Of a DNA stretch of 64,000 bases, positions 9,301 through 25,856 are shown piece by piece. Location of the stretch: positions 54,375,768 to 54,439,767 of the forward strand of contig NC_064831.1 in NCBI RefSeq assembly GCF_024166365.1. Reading direction: 5' to 3'. The DNA is from Elephas maximus indicus (taxonomy: Eukaryota; Chordata; Mammalia; Proboscidea; Elephantidae). Within the stretch, counting starts at the first letter, position 1; every line of letters begins with the position of its first letter. Below the pieces are notes generated by a model. That model was not told the DNA's origin, made no database searches, and worked only from the letters and a program-made list of their open reading frames with translations. A program made the translations under genes and the position numbers.

Positions 9301-10658
9301 CTAAGTTGTTCCACAAGACTATGGTCCTAAGCCTCTTAACCTGGTGAGCCAATTGCATGAGTTGTTTGGATGTCTAGGAAGTCTATGTAACTGCTCCCAT
9401 GTGCTTTATTATATACATGTAGTAGACGCAAACGTGTATACACGCTTGCTGATACACCTATACACGCACATGCATGTATACGCACATCCTTCCCATATAC
9501 ATGTATCTACCTATGTAACACACATGTGTTTTCTGGTTATTACTGTTGTTACAAGCATCAGCTTTCTTGAGCCTTGGCAGTGAGGCTGTTTTCTGGACAG
9601 TCTTGGTTACCCCAGCCAACGCCGGAACTGGGCTTGTTACAAATAGAAGCAGTGGTCCCCCGGGAGGCGAGGTTCTGGGCTTGTGTCTCCACCCTCCTCA
9701 CACTCCCCTGGGCACCCCCAGTGAGCGCACTGGCCTCTGTCTCCTTTTCAGCACCCTGGAGGACTTCCTGCCCAGCAACAGCAGGCAAGTCACAGTCCCC
9801 TCCTCTGCCGGCTCCTGCTGCCACCTGGTGGCCAGATGCCAGGAATGGGCCTGCCACCTCTGGCCTCTGGCCTGTCCTTGCGGCCCAAGTTTTCCCACTG
9901 GTGCCCCCAAGCCCACTTCCCACTCACCTTTCCCTTTGTGGGTCCCCGGTGAGCTCATCTCAGGTGTTACCCCACATGGGACTTCACCTTACCCCCCACC
10001 CCGGTGGTTCAGGATCCTCTTTCCTCTCAGCTGCCAGCTGTACCGCCGACCTGTCGTCAGCTTCTGCATGGATCCCTACATTTGCACCCCTTCCCCAGGT
10101 GAGGAGGTGACTCTCATTTCCACCCACAATCCGTATTCAGGGCCCAGGTACCAGGGTGGGGCAGATGCAGGGGGAAAACTTGCCATTTCTTAGTTCCCAG
10201 GACCCCCAGGCACTATCTCCCTCCTACTGGCCTCCTTTGGGGCCATACCTGCTACTCCTGTGCCCCTTGTAGCCTGTTTTGTGTTCTCCTCCAGGGGGCA
10301 GACCCCATCATCTCCAGGCCTCAGCAGTCTGGCCTCACAAGCTGATGTGGATAGACTGTGACCTGGGAAAGCCAAACCTGCACTTGGGGTGCCCAGCTCT
10401 TTCCTGTTGCCTTGGCATGGCCTCCTGCTCCTGAGGGTGGCTGAGCCTGTGGGCAGTTTAGAGAGCTGTGGGCCTGGGGCCAGGCTGGTCACAGGCCTTC
10501 TCTTTCCCTATGCCCTTCTGTTCTCCTTCTACCCAGAGCCTCTGCCCAATGTGGTGGTGAACGGTGTGCTCCAGGGCCTCTACAGCTTCAGTATCAGCCC
10601 CATCAAAGCCCAGCCAGAGGCTGCCTGTCACCTTGTTCCTCCACCACCGGCGCTCTGA
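6246..10658 (+). CDS. SNX22: Sorting nexin-22, complete, 7 coding exons
   Basis: Joining 6246-6320, 6713-6796, 7199-7303, 7777-7871, 9752-9784, 10031-10098 and 10537-10658 gives 582 nt, a 193-residue protein plus stop. That equals the human SNX22 length as I recall it, and all phases match. SNX22 is a small phox-homology (PX) protein; PX domains bind phosphoinositides, usually PI3P, on endosomal membranes. The PX domain spans roughly residues 26-110: RRYSEF at 42-47 (first basic residues of the lipid pocket), the [11 protein letters not shown] loop at 61-71 and [11 protein letters not shown] at 78-88. The remaining C-terminal part (about 80 residues) is Pro/Ser-rich with no known domain. The start [14 protein letters not shown] matches the family N-terminus. 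All introns are GT-AG except intron 5, which is GC-AG. Transcription converges with PPIB. Confidence 0.95.
6713..6796 (+). CDS. SNX22: SNX22 exon 2
   Basis: Codons 26-53 (VFRVEVLC ... FHALHKR), first PX strands and the RRYSEF motif; acceptor cccgccag, donor gtgagg. Confidence 0.95.
7199..7303 (+). CDS. SNX22: SNX22 exon 3
   Basis: Codons 54-88 ([11 protein letters not shown] ... LEAYIQ), PX Pro-rich loop and helix; acceptor ctggcag, donor gtactg. Confidence 0.95.
7777..7871 (+). CDS. SNX22: SNX22 exon 4
   Basis: Codons 89-119 plus two bases ([20 protein letters not shown] ... NSW), the last PX helix; donor gtgagt. Confidence 0.95.
8053..8210 (-). mobile_element. RTE-like LINE 3' end, left part, in SNX22 intron 4
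   Basis: An oligo-T run at 8055-8069 (the reverse-strand poly-A) is followed by 'attttatcgtgttttaggtaaaagtttaca'. The same 3'-terminal motif starts the insertion at 13222, so both belong to one LINE family. The element continues after the LTR that splits it. I believe it is the afrotherian RTE/BovB-like family; the name is inference. Confidence 0.5.
8211..8734 (-). mobile_element. MaLR-like solo LTR, antisense, in SNX22 intron 4
   Basis: Begins 'tgtcttagtcatctagtgctgctataacagaaatacc' and ends 'tttggggggacacaactcaacc..aaca', which is the reverse complement of the LTRs at 28676 and 53752. About 524 bp, with no internal region. It inserted into the older RTE-like LINE; flanks cttcc and cctcc resemble a 5-bp duplication with one change. 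Non-coding remnant. Confidence 0.8.
8735..9560 (-). mobile_element. RTE-like LINE 3' region, right part
   Basis: Continues the LINE after the LTR. It includes 'cttttaagaccccagacactactcac', 'gactatggtcctaagcc' and a Pu/Py-alternating 'tatacacgcacatgcatgtatacgcac' segment (9430-9525), which I associate with elephant RTE copies. No intact reading frame. Confidence 0.5.
9752..9784 (+). CDS. SNX22: SNX22 exon 5 (33 nt, GC donor)
   Basis: A micro-exon of 33 nt encoding [10 protein letters not shown]. Its donor reads AG|gcaagt, the consensus of GC-AG introns. With this boundary the spliced protein aligns to human SNX22 (recalled) without gaps across [12 protein letters not shown]; no GT nearby keeps the frame. 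Confidence 0.9.
10031..10098 (+). CDS. SNX22: SNX22 exon 6
   Basis: Encodes [23 protein letters not shown]; acceptor ctctcag, donor gtgagg, ends in phase 1. Confidence 0.93.
10537..10658 (+). CDS. SNX22: SNX22 exon 7 (coding part) and stop
   Basis: Encodes [20 protein letters not shown] to the C-terminus, with stop TGA at 10656. The 3' UTR follows; a possible donor (cac|gtaagg) lies at about 10723 in it. Confidence 0.94.
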
Positions 10659-11160
10659 CCAGCCCAGAGGCCTTCGGGCCACCTATCAGGACAGTCGCAT
10701 GCCTTACTCTGCTGAACTCCACGTAAGGCACCAGGGCTGGGTCCTCCCTTGGCCTGGGACCCAGGCCTTACCCACCAGGACCCATAACTCAGCCCACACT
10801 GGCAGCTGGGGTGGTAGAACTCAGGTGCTCTGGGCCCCAAGGGTCAAAGTAAGGGCACAGAGGGTAAGGGATAAAGGGAGAAGTTGGCTATGAAAATGTA
10901 TAAAAGCTATTTCTTAACCTAAGCCAGAAGGAAAAAAACCAAAAACCAAAGTTGAGGCACAGTAGCTGGCAGTTTAGAAGCAAGGAGCAAAAGGCTCCCC
11001 TCTGACTTTCTGAGGGCAGCACCTGGGTAAAAGGTTGGCGGGCACCTAAGGAAGGGGCTAACACCCGCTGCCACTGGAGAATCCTGGACTTAGGGGAGGC
11101 ACTGCAGGCCCAGGAACCCAGCCTACACACAGGTTATTAAAAAAAAAACCCACCTTTTTT
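10659..11160 (+). other. SNX22: SNX22 3' UTR (inferred)
   Basis: No canonical AATAAA occurs on the plus strand here. The first good signal is ATTAAA at 11136, so a 3' UTR of about 0.5 kb is likely. The true end is inferred. Confidence 0.5.
11136..11141 (+). terminator. SNX22 candidate poly(A) signal ATTAAA
   Basis: ATTAAA followed about 12 bases later by a run of T's (11154-11162) on the plus strand, a plausible signal plus U-rich downstream element. Confidence 0.45.
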
Positions 11161-11165
11161 TTATT
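11160..11165 (-). terminator. PPIB poly(A) signal AATAAA
   Basis: The plus-strand TTTATT reads AATAAA on the minus strand, 175 nt after the PPIB stop. A U-rich stretch (the A-run at 11139-11148 read in reverse) lies just downstream, giving a short 3' UTR of about 190 nt. Confidence 0.8.
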
Positions 11166-11339
11166 GGTCAGCGTTGGCAGGAGTTTGTTACAAAACTGGG
11201 CCTGTGGAATGTGGGTCCACTCCGTCAGATGCCAGCACCAGGGCCAGTCAGTGTGGAGCCCTCTGGCGGACCACCTTCACCCCATAAGGGCAGCAGGGCT
11301 GCATAGAAGGTCGCTCAAAGGAAAGAGGTCCCTGGGGCC

Positions 11340-17919
<6,580 letters not shown>

Positions 17920-18102
17920 ATCTCTGAAGAGACTACAAAACCCAGCATGCAGAGCGGCCAGCCCTGTGGCCCAGTCTGCCTTTTCCGAGTGGGAGTCTTT
18001 TCGTCGTGGTGGCGGTTACTTTACGTAGCAGTCAGTAGGCTTGGACGATGGGGAGAAGGCACTTTGTCGCTGCTGTATTGGGCCAGTCAAGAATTACTAC
18101 CC

Positions 18103-18236
18103 TTTGCCATCGAGTCGATAACGACTCCTAGCGACCTTACAGGATAGAGTAGAACCGTCCCATAGAATTTCCAAGGTGCGGCTGGTGGATTCGAACTGCC
18201 GATCTTTTGGTTAGTAGGGAGCTTTTAGCTACACCA
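18103..18236 (-). mobile_element. AfroSINE, antisense
   Basis: 'ctttgccatcgagtcgataacgactcctagcgaccttacaggatagagtagaac' (tail) to 'cgaactgccgatcttttggttag...ttttagctacacc' (head), short-type SINE. Confidence 0.85.
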
Positions 18237-18322
18237 AATTGGGTTTAAGTGGTAGCTTCCAAAAACACAGGGCACTTTTATACTTAGAGTATGACTTTAT
18301 AGAGCAACTTCCTACTTGCCTT

Positions 18323-18526
18323 AATCACTTAACCACTACGCCACCAGGGTTTCCAACTTGCCTTGCACTTCCTTTTTTACTTAGCTTCTATTACTTTACT
18401 AGTCCTTTTTCTCCCCCTTCTCCAATCCTGCTGTGCTTACTACAGGGAAACAAAAACGTTGCCAGTGAGCTGACTCCAACTCATAGCGATCCTATAGCTC
18501 TTAACCACTGCGCTACAGGGCTCCAT
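18323..18526 (-). mobile_element. AfroSINE fragments
   Basis: Two pieces: 'cttaaccactacgccaccagggtttcc' at about 18326-18353, and 'acgttgccagtgagctgactccaactcatagcgatcctatag' joined to 'ctcttaaccactgcgctacagggctcc' at about 18457-18525, a SINE with its middle deleted. Confidence 0.7.
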
Positions 18527-18782
18527 GCTTACTGCAGTATGACTCAATGCACTTTACTGCATACTCTGGGTCTTAACTTCCTGTCCTTACTTATTGGTAT
18601 TCCCAAGTAGACTCTACATTTTTTTGTGAGCAAGAAACTGTGTAGCACTTACTTCATATTCAGTTCCCTCAACACAGCGGCAGGACTTAATGCTCAACAA
18701 ATACTGGTTGCATTGGCCTGTGGCTTCAAAGTCTCCCTTTTCTAGAAACCTTCAGGAAGGTTAGAGACAGCTGTCAGGTCTT

Positions 18783-18799
18783 CACACACACACACACAC
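18783..18799. repeat. (CA)n microsatellite
   Basis: About 8 CA units in intergenic DNA. Confidence 0.9.
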
Positions 18800-19899
18800 G
18801 TTCCAGTCCACAACGTATATACTTTGGTACTGCGAGTCTAACATTCACGCCTTCCAAAATTCGGGCCTATGGCATCATTAAACGTCTTTAAAATTAATTT
18901 TCAAAGACTGACCTTATAGAGATTCCTGGTCTTTGCAGCCTAGAGCGTTGAACTCTGCGATGTGGGTTCCACGTATGAGGTGCTGACCTGTGTGAGCCTG
19001 TACGTGGCCGCCAGCATCAGATGACTTGTCCTTCCCTACCCTGAGATCACTGCAGCAGAGCTCCCATGAACTGTCTTATTTGAACACATTTGTTATTTCC
19101 AATTCTTGCACCTCAATCAGGTGGAAGTTCTTCTAGGTAAAATCGCTGCATTAGCAACAATTATCTTCCTAAGCACCCATCCACCCCCCTGTCCTGTCTC
19201 ATACTCATAGCCACTGAGAAAAAATGTTTACCAAACCATGTTTTCAGAGGAGCCTCCAGCAGATGAGAAGCTAACGCTAAAATGTCATAAAAGCAGGCCC
19301 CACCACCCCCACTCTTGAAGGAAAAATCAGGTCGATGAATAAAATGCTCTCAATGTGAAGTTTTTCTCTCATATCATCTGTTCTTACTTGCCTACCAGTG
19401 AAAAAATTGAGTAGTATCAGAAAAACTGGAAGGGGCCAATCATGCCAGGATTGGCAGTTTTGTGGCCACATATGCAGTTGGGATTTTCTATTACCAATCG
19501 AGTCGACACCACTGGGGTTTTGGGTCAGAGTTATACCTTCTGTGTGCATACATGTTCCTCGTTAGTAGAGAATTATAAAGCTACTATTTCAAAGTGTTCC
19601 ACAGAGCAGATCCTGACTTCCTGGTGTCCTACCACCAGAAAACTACAAGGAATTCAGGATTTAACAAGTTAATGTTCAAATTCTTCCAGGAATATTTAAA
19701 GTGACCCACAAGAGAGGGCAATGTTTCAACCCAAAAGACTGGACCGTGAATGCCAAAGTAGCAGGAATTCTTTTTGTTCATGGGTGCCTGAATCACATCA
19801 GAGTTAGTCCTGCCTAGACTCCTAGTCACAAACCAGCCAGGGTTCTAAAAACTAACGAACCAATCAACCAACCAACCAAAACAAACAAGCAGAACTAGT

Positions 19900-22800
19900 C
19901 AAGAAAGGGAAGACATTTTATTTTACATACAAAAAGGGTGCAAACTGAGTCCTTTCCTCCCCAAATGGGGAAGAGGTATACATAAAGATCACATTTGTGT
20001 TTTTCATGGTGCCCTAGGAAATGGGCTATTCTGAGATAACCTATCAGGACCCATTTTCCATTTTCTCCAAAGAAGGCTACTTCTTCTGCAGAGGAGTCTT
20101 TCCTGCGGATACACAAACCTCTCCTGGAAGAATCATTTCAAATACACTTGAAATTGACATTCATGTTCAAAAATACTACAGATTTCATTTTCACAGCTGA
20201 ACTTTGTGACCAGTGCCAGGGTTTATGAAAACATTACATATTTAAAACAAAAGGTAAAAAAAAAAAAAGGCATCTAACAATAATCAGACACATCCACGCA
20301 TCGATTAAAACTGATCCCCACAGCTGATTAATACATTATCTAGTCTTTAAAAATTGCAATCAACACCCCAACATCTCTTTAAAAGTACAATGGGCAAAGA
20401 TTAAAGAAGCAGACAAAATAATAACACAATAAATTAGAGCATGTAACATCCAATGGGAATTGCTGAATCAACATTATTTTCCATTGGGGGTTATAATATT
20501 TTTGGTTTCACCTGTATCTTTTCCGCTGTTACTCTTCTCTTGGCTTAACAAATGGGGCTCGTTCCCAGAGCTGGCTTGCTGCTACACTAATTTGAGAAAC
20601 TCACTTGTCACTTGTTTACTTCCAAGAATACTCAGGAACACATGGTTCCCTCCAGCCTGGGCTGTAAGTCTTTATAGAAGTCAAATGTACAGAGAGCACA
20701 TGTGTGCACACATGCGCCACACACAGACACACGCCCATCTGTAAATATCTTTCTCCCCAAAGAAATGACTCATCTTTCCTGAGGCATTCCTAACAGATTG
20801 ATAAGCCTCCTAAAAAAGGCTTTAGGTGCAAGGGCTGGCCTGGGATTTGGTCTAGAGCTCATGAAGAGGAACACTGGAAATGTCAAGGCAGGGGCAGTCA
20901 CAACAGCTGTCCTCCTGTGTTACTGGGATGACTGCACTGCACCCCCATCTAGTATCATGATGACCCTCTGCTCTGAGACCCTGAAGTGGTGGTAATGGCA
21001 CCGGGACAGTGATTGTGAGGAGTAAGAGAAAAATAACGAATTCTGTCCACAGAACTGAGGTTTAACATCAAGTTTGATAAATCAAGCTAGAAATACGTGC
21101 AGTACATGTCCACTTTTTCCTTCGTAAGCTGATCTATAAACAAATACTGGAGTGTGTTTCTTGGTTGCTTTGTGAGGAAATATGTCAGCTACTACTGTCT
21201 ATATCCAAGGAACCTACTTACTATTTTGGCTACACTGGAGAAACCTATTCTTTTGCACTCAGTCACCAGCAAAGGGAGTCAGGAAAAACTTAAAATTTAA
21301 ACTGCTTAGTTGAACAAACTTCCAAGATTCCTTACTTGTGGCTAAAACACTGCTCAAAACTTTATAAACTCTCAAGAAGGGCCATGGTTTCCTTTTCTTT
21401 TTCTTATTGAGAAACAAAAACAACACTCCCCTACCCCTACCCCGGGAAAAAAAAGCCCACCAAAGTAATCCCATTTGATTTCTACCAACCCACCATGGGG
21501 AAGACTGGGAGTCACTGGCCATCAGCCTCTAGATGGGACTTCACCAGAGCTCTGGAAAGTCTGCAAAATAATTCCAGAGACAAGTGCCTGTTGGCCACAT
21601 GGCCAATCCCAATGGGATGTCCTGCTATCCTGGCTCCCGGGAGATTCCTGGGATTCATCTGACCACCTTGGGGCAGCAGTGGTGGGGATGGTGGGCAGTG
21701 GCCTGGCAAGGCAATGTTGGCTTTATGGTGCTGCAAGCTCCCGGTTCAAGAAACTCTAGTCCTAACCTGGCTAAATAGTGGACAATGTTGTCAGGGCAAC
21801 TCACTGAGAATAGAAACCTGATGTAAATTTGAAAATGGAGGAGGTGGGTAGATGCGGGAGGCACGGGGCTTGGGAGAGATACACCAGATCAAGTTCCTTT
21901 GAGGAGATGCTTTCTAGGCTGCCATGGAAGAAGTTGTTTTTGAAAAAGGTAGACCATACTTGCTCATTGGGAAACAGATTGTATCTTCTACATGTAAAAA
22001 AATTAAGGCTATGATCTTTAGTAACCACTTTGACATAATATTACCCAACACTGCATATCTCCGTCATTAAAAACGGCTGCCGGCACTGACAACAGTGAGT
22101 ATGTACTACCAAGTGTACAGTTCCACAGAACTAAGTTGGAAGTTACTTTAGAGGCAATGGACGCCGCGTCTGGCTAATGGGCAAGGGCTATTTCTACACA
22201 CTACGAGCTCAATGAGAATGAACAGGTAATCACCACTCCTCCTGGAAACCTCAGAATCCCTGCTGTCTAGGGCAGCCTCTACATTCCAAAGTAAAATGGA
22301 CCTTTGAGGGTCAAGCAACCTGACTCGTACCTTCCTAGACACTGTTCACTCCCAGACAAACCCCAAATAGCAGGGCAATGTTAATTAAGGCAGTCACGAA
22401 TGCACACTGGCTACTGAGGGGCTAGGGTCCACCCTTGTGGAGCATTCTGTGTGAGATCTCTGGGCAGCGCCAAGGTGTACAGCAACCAAGCAACCCTTAC
22501 ATGCTTAGATTGCGGATGCAAACCATACTCCTGTCATGAGGGGAGGACCTTCTTGCCTTGGGTGAAACCCTGGTCTGCCTGCTTCCATCTTCTCAGGGTG
22601 CAATTCACGCCTGAGGAACTGCAGACCTTGAGAGAACTCCTACTGGTATACTAGGAAGGGTTTCTTAATTCACAGATGCTGACTTAGCTCTAAGGAGCAA
22701 CGACTGCATCAATCTCAAAGAAAAGATCCTTCGGCATCATGGCTGCAAAATGGAGGAAGCTTAAAAATTACAGAGCAAGTGGATTTGGGGAGGGGGTATG

Positions 22801-25800
22801 CCCAACCCCAAAGATCTGGCTGAGGCATATAGCTATGGCTGTGGAGGAACGATGAGCTGGTGGGGATGGAGCTGATGGCCACATCCCTTCTGGGGTACTC
22901 AGCTGGTGGAGTGTGTGTGTGTGTGTGTGTGTTTTTAAGGAAGATTCTAGCAGAATCTCCCAGGGGTCTGGAACAGCTCTGGAATATGAAGGTCCCTGGA
23001 AGGATCACTAATTCCTGCATGCCAAAGAGATGTGGAGTTCTTCACCTCTGTCAGGAAAACAAAATACTTCTTAATAGCTTTGTGGGGGGTGGAGGGTGAG
23101 AATGGTGCATTAAGAAGGACCCTCCTCCACTGCTCAGGTTCAACTCTTCAAGAGCTAGCCTTTAAAACATTTTAAGGTAACAACAAAAACCCCACAAACA
23201 TAGCTGCAAAGGGGCTGCCCCACAGCCACGCTGGTTACTGCCTTTTTGTTGTTGTTGTTGAGGGGGAGGCTATGGGTAGGGGTAGGGGAGGCACTTACTG
23301 GGGTATGGAGTGCCAGAACGCTCCAGGCTTTGCCGCTATTTCCTCCTGCCTTCCCTCGAGAGGCAAGGCTTTTTCTATACAGGGATGAGAAGGTTAAAGT
23401 TTCTGTACAGGAAGTTAGAGAGCTGCTCAAATGCCAGTTGAGAAACTACGTAAGCTTCAGTGACGGGCCTTAACCACTAGATAATGGCAATGAAGCAAAG
23501 CCCCGTATTAAAAGTCCTTGTGGGGAAGGGGTCTGACACTGAGTTTCCCTGCCACTCTATATATTTTGTATATAGGAAAATTTCTTTTAAACAAAAGGAA
23601 GATTACAATCTTCACATAAACTAAGCAGGCTGGAGGCCACTGAAGTGATATTCTCAAGCTAAGGCCCAGTGGAACGTGCAAAACCCAGTAACTCAGATCC
23701 ATGCTAATGCTGCTGGTTCTGTTCCATGAAAGGTACATCAAGGGACTTGTCAGAAAATTTCAACTACCAGAAAGTATCTCCACACCCTCCAGTCAATAGA
23801 TAGCCCTAAATATCAAGCCAGAAGTGACAACTCCTTTGTTCCCCAAACCACCAGACTAAGTCCCTGGGCACTGTCCTCCACGGTTAGTTCTCTCTAGCTC
23901 CACTGAAATGTGGAAATGAAAGGGCGAAAGGAGTGCTGGTTTGTCCTTCTCTCTTCTTCCAGATTCAAGACCTCTTTTCCTAATGCAAATAATCCTTTGT
24001 CCTGTTGCATTTGGAAGCCCAAGTCACTGTGTGAATAGGCCACTGAACTCAACTGGGAACCAAGAGAAGAGTAACTCCACACATTATTGTGTTTTTCAAG
24101 CAGTGAGGAACCATGCCCCTTCCTGGCAGTGTGCCATCTGAAAACACCATGGCAAGGGCAGAGGGTGTACAGGAGAGCATGTTCTAAGTACATGGCCATT
24201 GCGTCTGCAAAGAGTCTTTGTCCAACTGAGGAGATTATTTCAGACCTTACATTTTAGTTTCCTTTTCCCTGGAATTTTCCAGCACCAACCAATCTTACCC
24301 TCCTGTTCACCGCAGCCCCATGTACTCAGTCCTAATTCTGCCACTATGCGCCTGTTGGGCAATCTTCATGGGCTTGGCTTCTGATAAGGCAAACCAGCCC
24401 AAGTGCTGGAACTTAGCTATTAGGAAGACAGTACACATCAACTTTCTTTTCCTGGCCCTATGATGCCACACCCTGAGGTTCCTCTGGCAGTTGGAAGGCA
24501 GGTTCACAGTCCTCTTCTTTGCCCACTAGTGGTAATATGGTGTTGGTTATTTCATCATTTTGTTCCCCAAGTCACCAGGAAATCACATGGCTATCTAATT
24601 GGAAGTCCCTGGCAGTGGAGGAAATGGATATTTCTGATTTTTTTGTTAAGCATCTGCTTCTCTGGGATGAGCTGTCTCCCAGTCACAGCCTGGCTTGGCC
24701 TGGCTCATCCCAAGTGCTTGAGAGCTAAGTTTTCTAAACTGCAGGCTGATTAGGTCAAGATGCTCTGGTAGGGACATTCTTCGGCAGCTGAGAAGATGAA
24801 TGAAAATTCAAGTATATGTTTCCTTGCCAGCCTGAGTGCAATGGCTCAGAATGGCATAGGGTTTGGCTTCTTTTCTTCTGGGTGCTGCGTATCAGAATTT
24901 TTCCACTGAGAATGTCCTCTGGACCCATATTCTCTATGAATGGCTTAGGGAGCCCCATCCCCCTCAAGACAGAAAAAGTAAAACCCCAATATAACCAGAC
25001 ACAATATGCATCTGTCATGTTTTCTGTTTATAAAAAAACAAAACTAAAAGTGCAATACAGTTTTTTTTTCTTTTTTTCCTTAGACCAATTTGCATTGTCC
25101 TACTACCATCTGGAGAACAAAGTTTGCTTCTCAAGAAAGCTAAGAAGACCAATGCACGGGGACAGTAGACTGCAGACTTCTCACAGCTTGTGTCCTACAG
25201 TGTAACTTCACAGGAGGGGAGGAGGGAACCTGTACCTTGTGTGCAGCTATGGATGGAGGCTGCACAGGCACAGAGGAGGAGGAAGCCATACTGCCAGACA
25301 CACCTGGTAGGTGGAGAAGGGTCTTTCCCAGACCAGGTCTGTCATCTTCCTCCTACCTTCTTGGCCACACCCCTAGCCTCTAGAGCTCCTTCAGCAAACA
25401 AAGCTTTTGTTCACTAGCTTTTGTGCCAGAGAGGGTTGAGGGTGGGCAAGAGCCAGGAGCAAACTAAGGGGAGGGGCGAGACTAGTAGTCCTTGAGTTTT
25501 TGTGAATGACACCTTCACTGTAAACAATGGGAAGGAGAGTCAACCAGACAGCCCCAAGGGCCAGCAGTGGAGGAGTACCAGCTCTGGGACCTGCTCAGAG
25601 CCTCAGGCAGGCGGGGATGGCCACTGACCCTTTGGGCCCTGGCTGCCCATACTGGCTCCTTTGGGGGTATCTGTTTTCTTCTTTTTGGTTTGGATCTCCA
25701 CCCTCCCCCACAAAGGAGTCCCTTCCAATGAGAAATGGCAGGAGCTGCAGGTGCAATTGAGTCAGAGTCCCCAGGGCCTGAGGACTCCTGGGAGGCACTG

Positions 25801-25801
25801 G
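19900..25801 (-). other. CSNK1G1: CSNK1G1 3' UTR (about 5.9 kb, inferred extent)
   Basis: Runs from the stop codon at 25802 to the AATAAA near 19917. It is almost free of mobile elements; one short SINE-like piece (gggctgtaagtctttatagaag, about 20656-20677) and a GT microsatellite at 22913-22931 are the exceptions. Long, repeat-poor 3' UTRs are typical of CK1-gamma genes. The extent depends on which poly(A) site is used. Confidence 0.6.
19917..19922 (-). terminator. CSNK1G1 candidate poly(A) signal AATAAA
   Basis: Plus-strand TTTATT, reading AATAAA (within aaaataaaatg) on the minus strand; the last good signal before the PPIB side. Confidence 0.55.
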
Positions 25802-25856
25802 TCACTTGTGGCGCTGAGCAGTCTTCTTCCGTTTCCTCTTAAAGAAACAGCAGCAC
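25802..25856 (-). CDS. CSNK1G1: CSNK1G1 last exon (coding part) and stop
   Basis: Starts with the base completing Lys, then [17 protein letters not shown] and TGA at 25804-25802. Acceptor tgctccag. Encodes the palmitoylation and polybasic membrane anchor. Confidence 0.95.

Larger units (their letters stand above)
17920..19895. other. Intergenic region between PPIB and the CSNK1G1 3' end
   Basis: Apart from SINE pieces at 18103-18526 and a CA microsatellite I see no gene. It lies between the PPIB promoter and the end of the next gene on the same strand. Confidence 0.6.
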
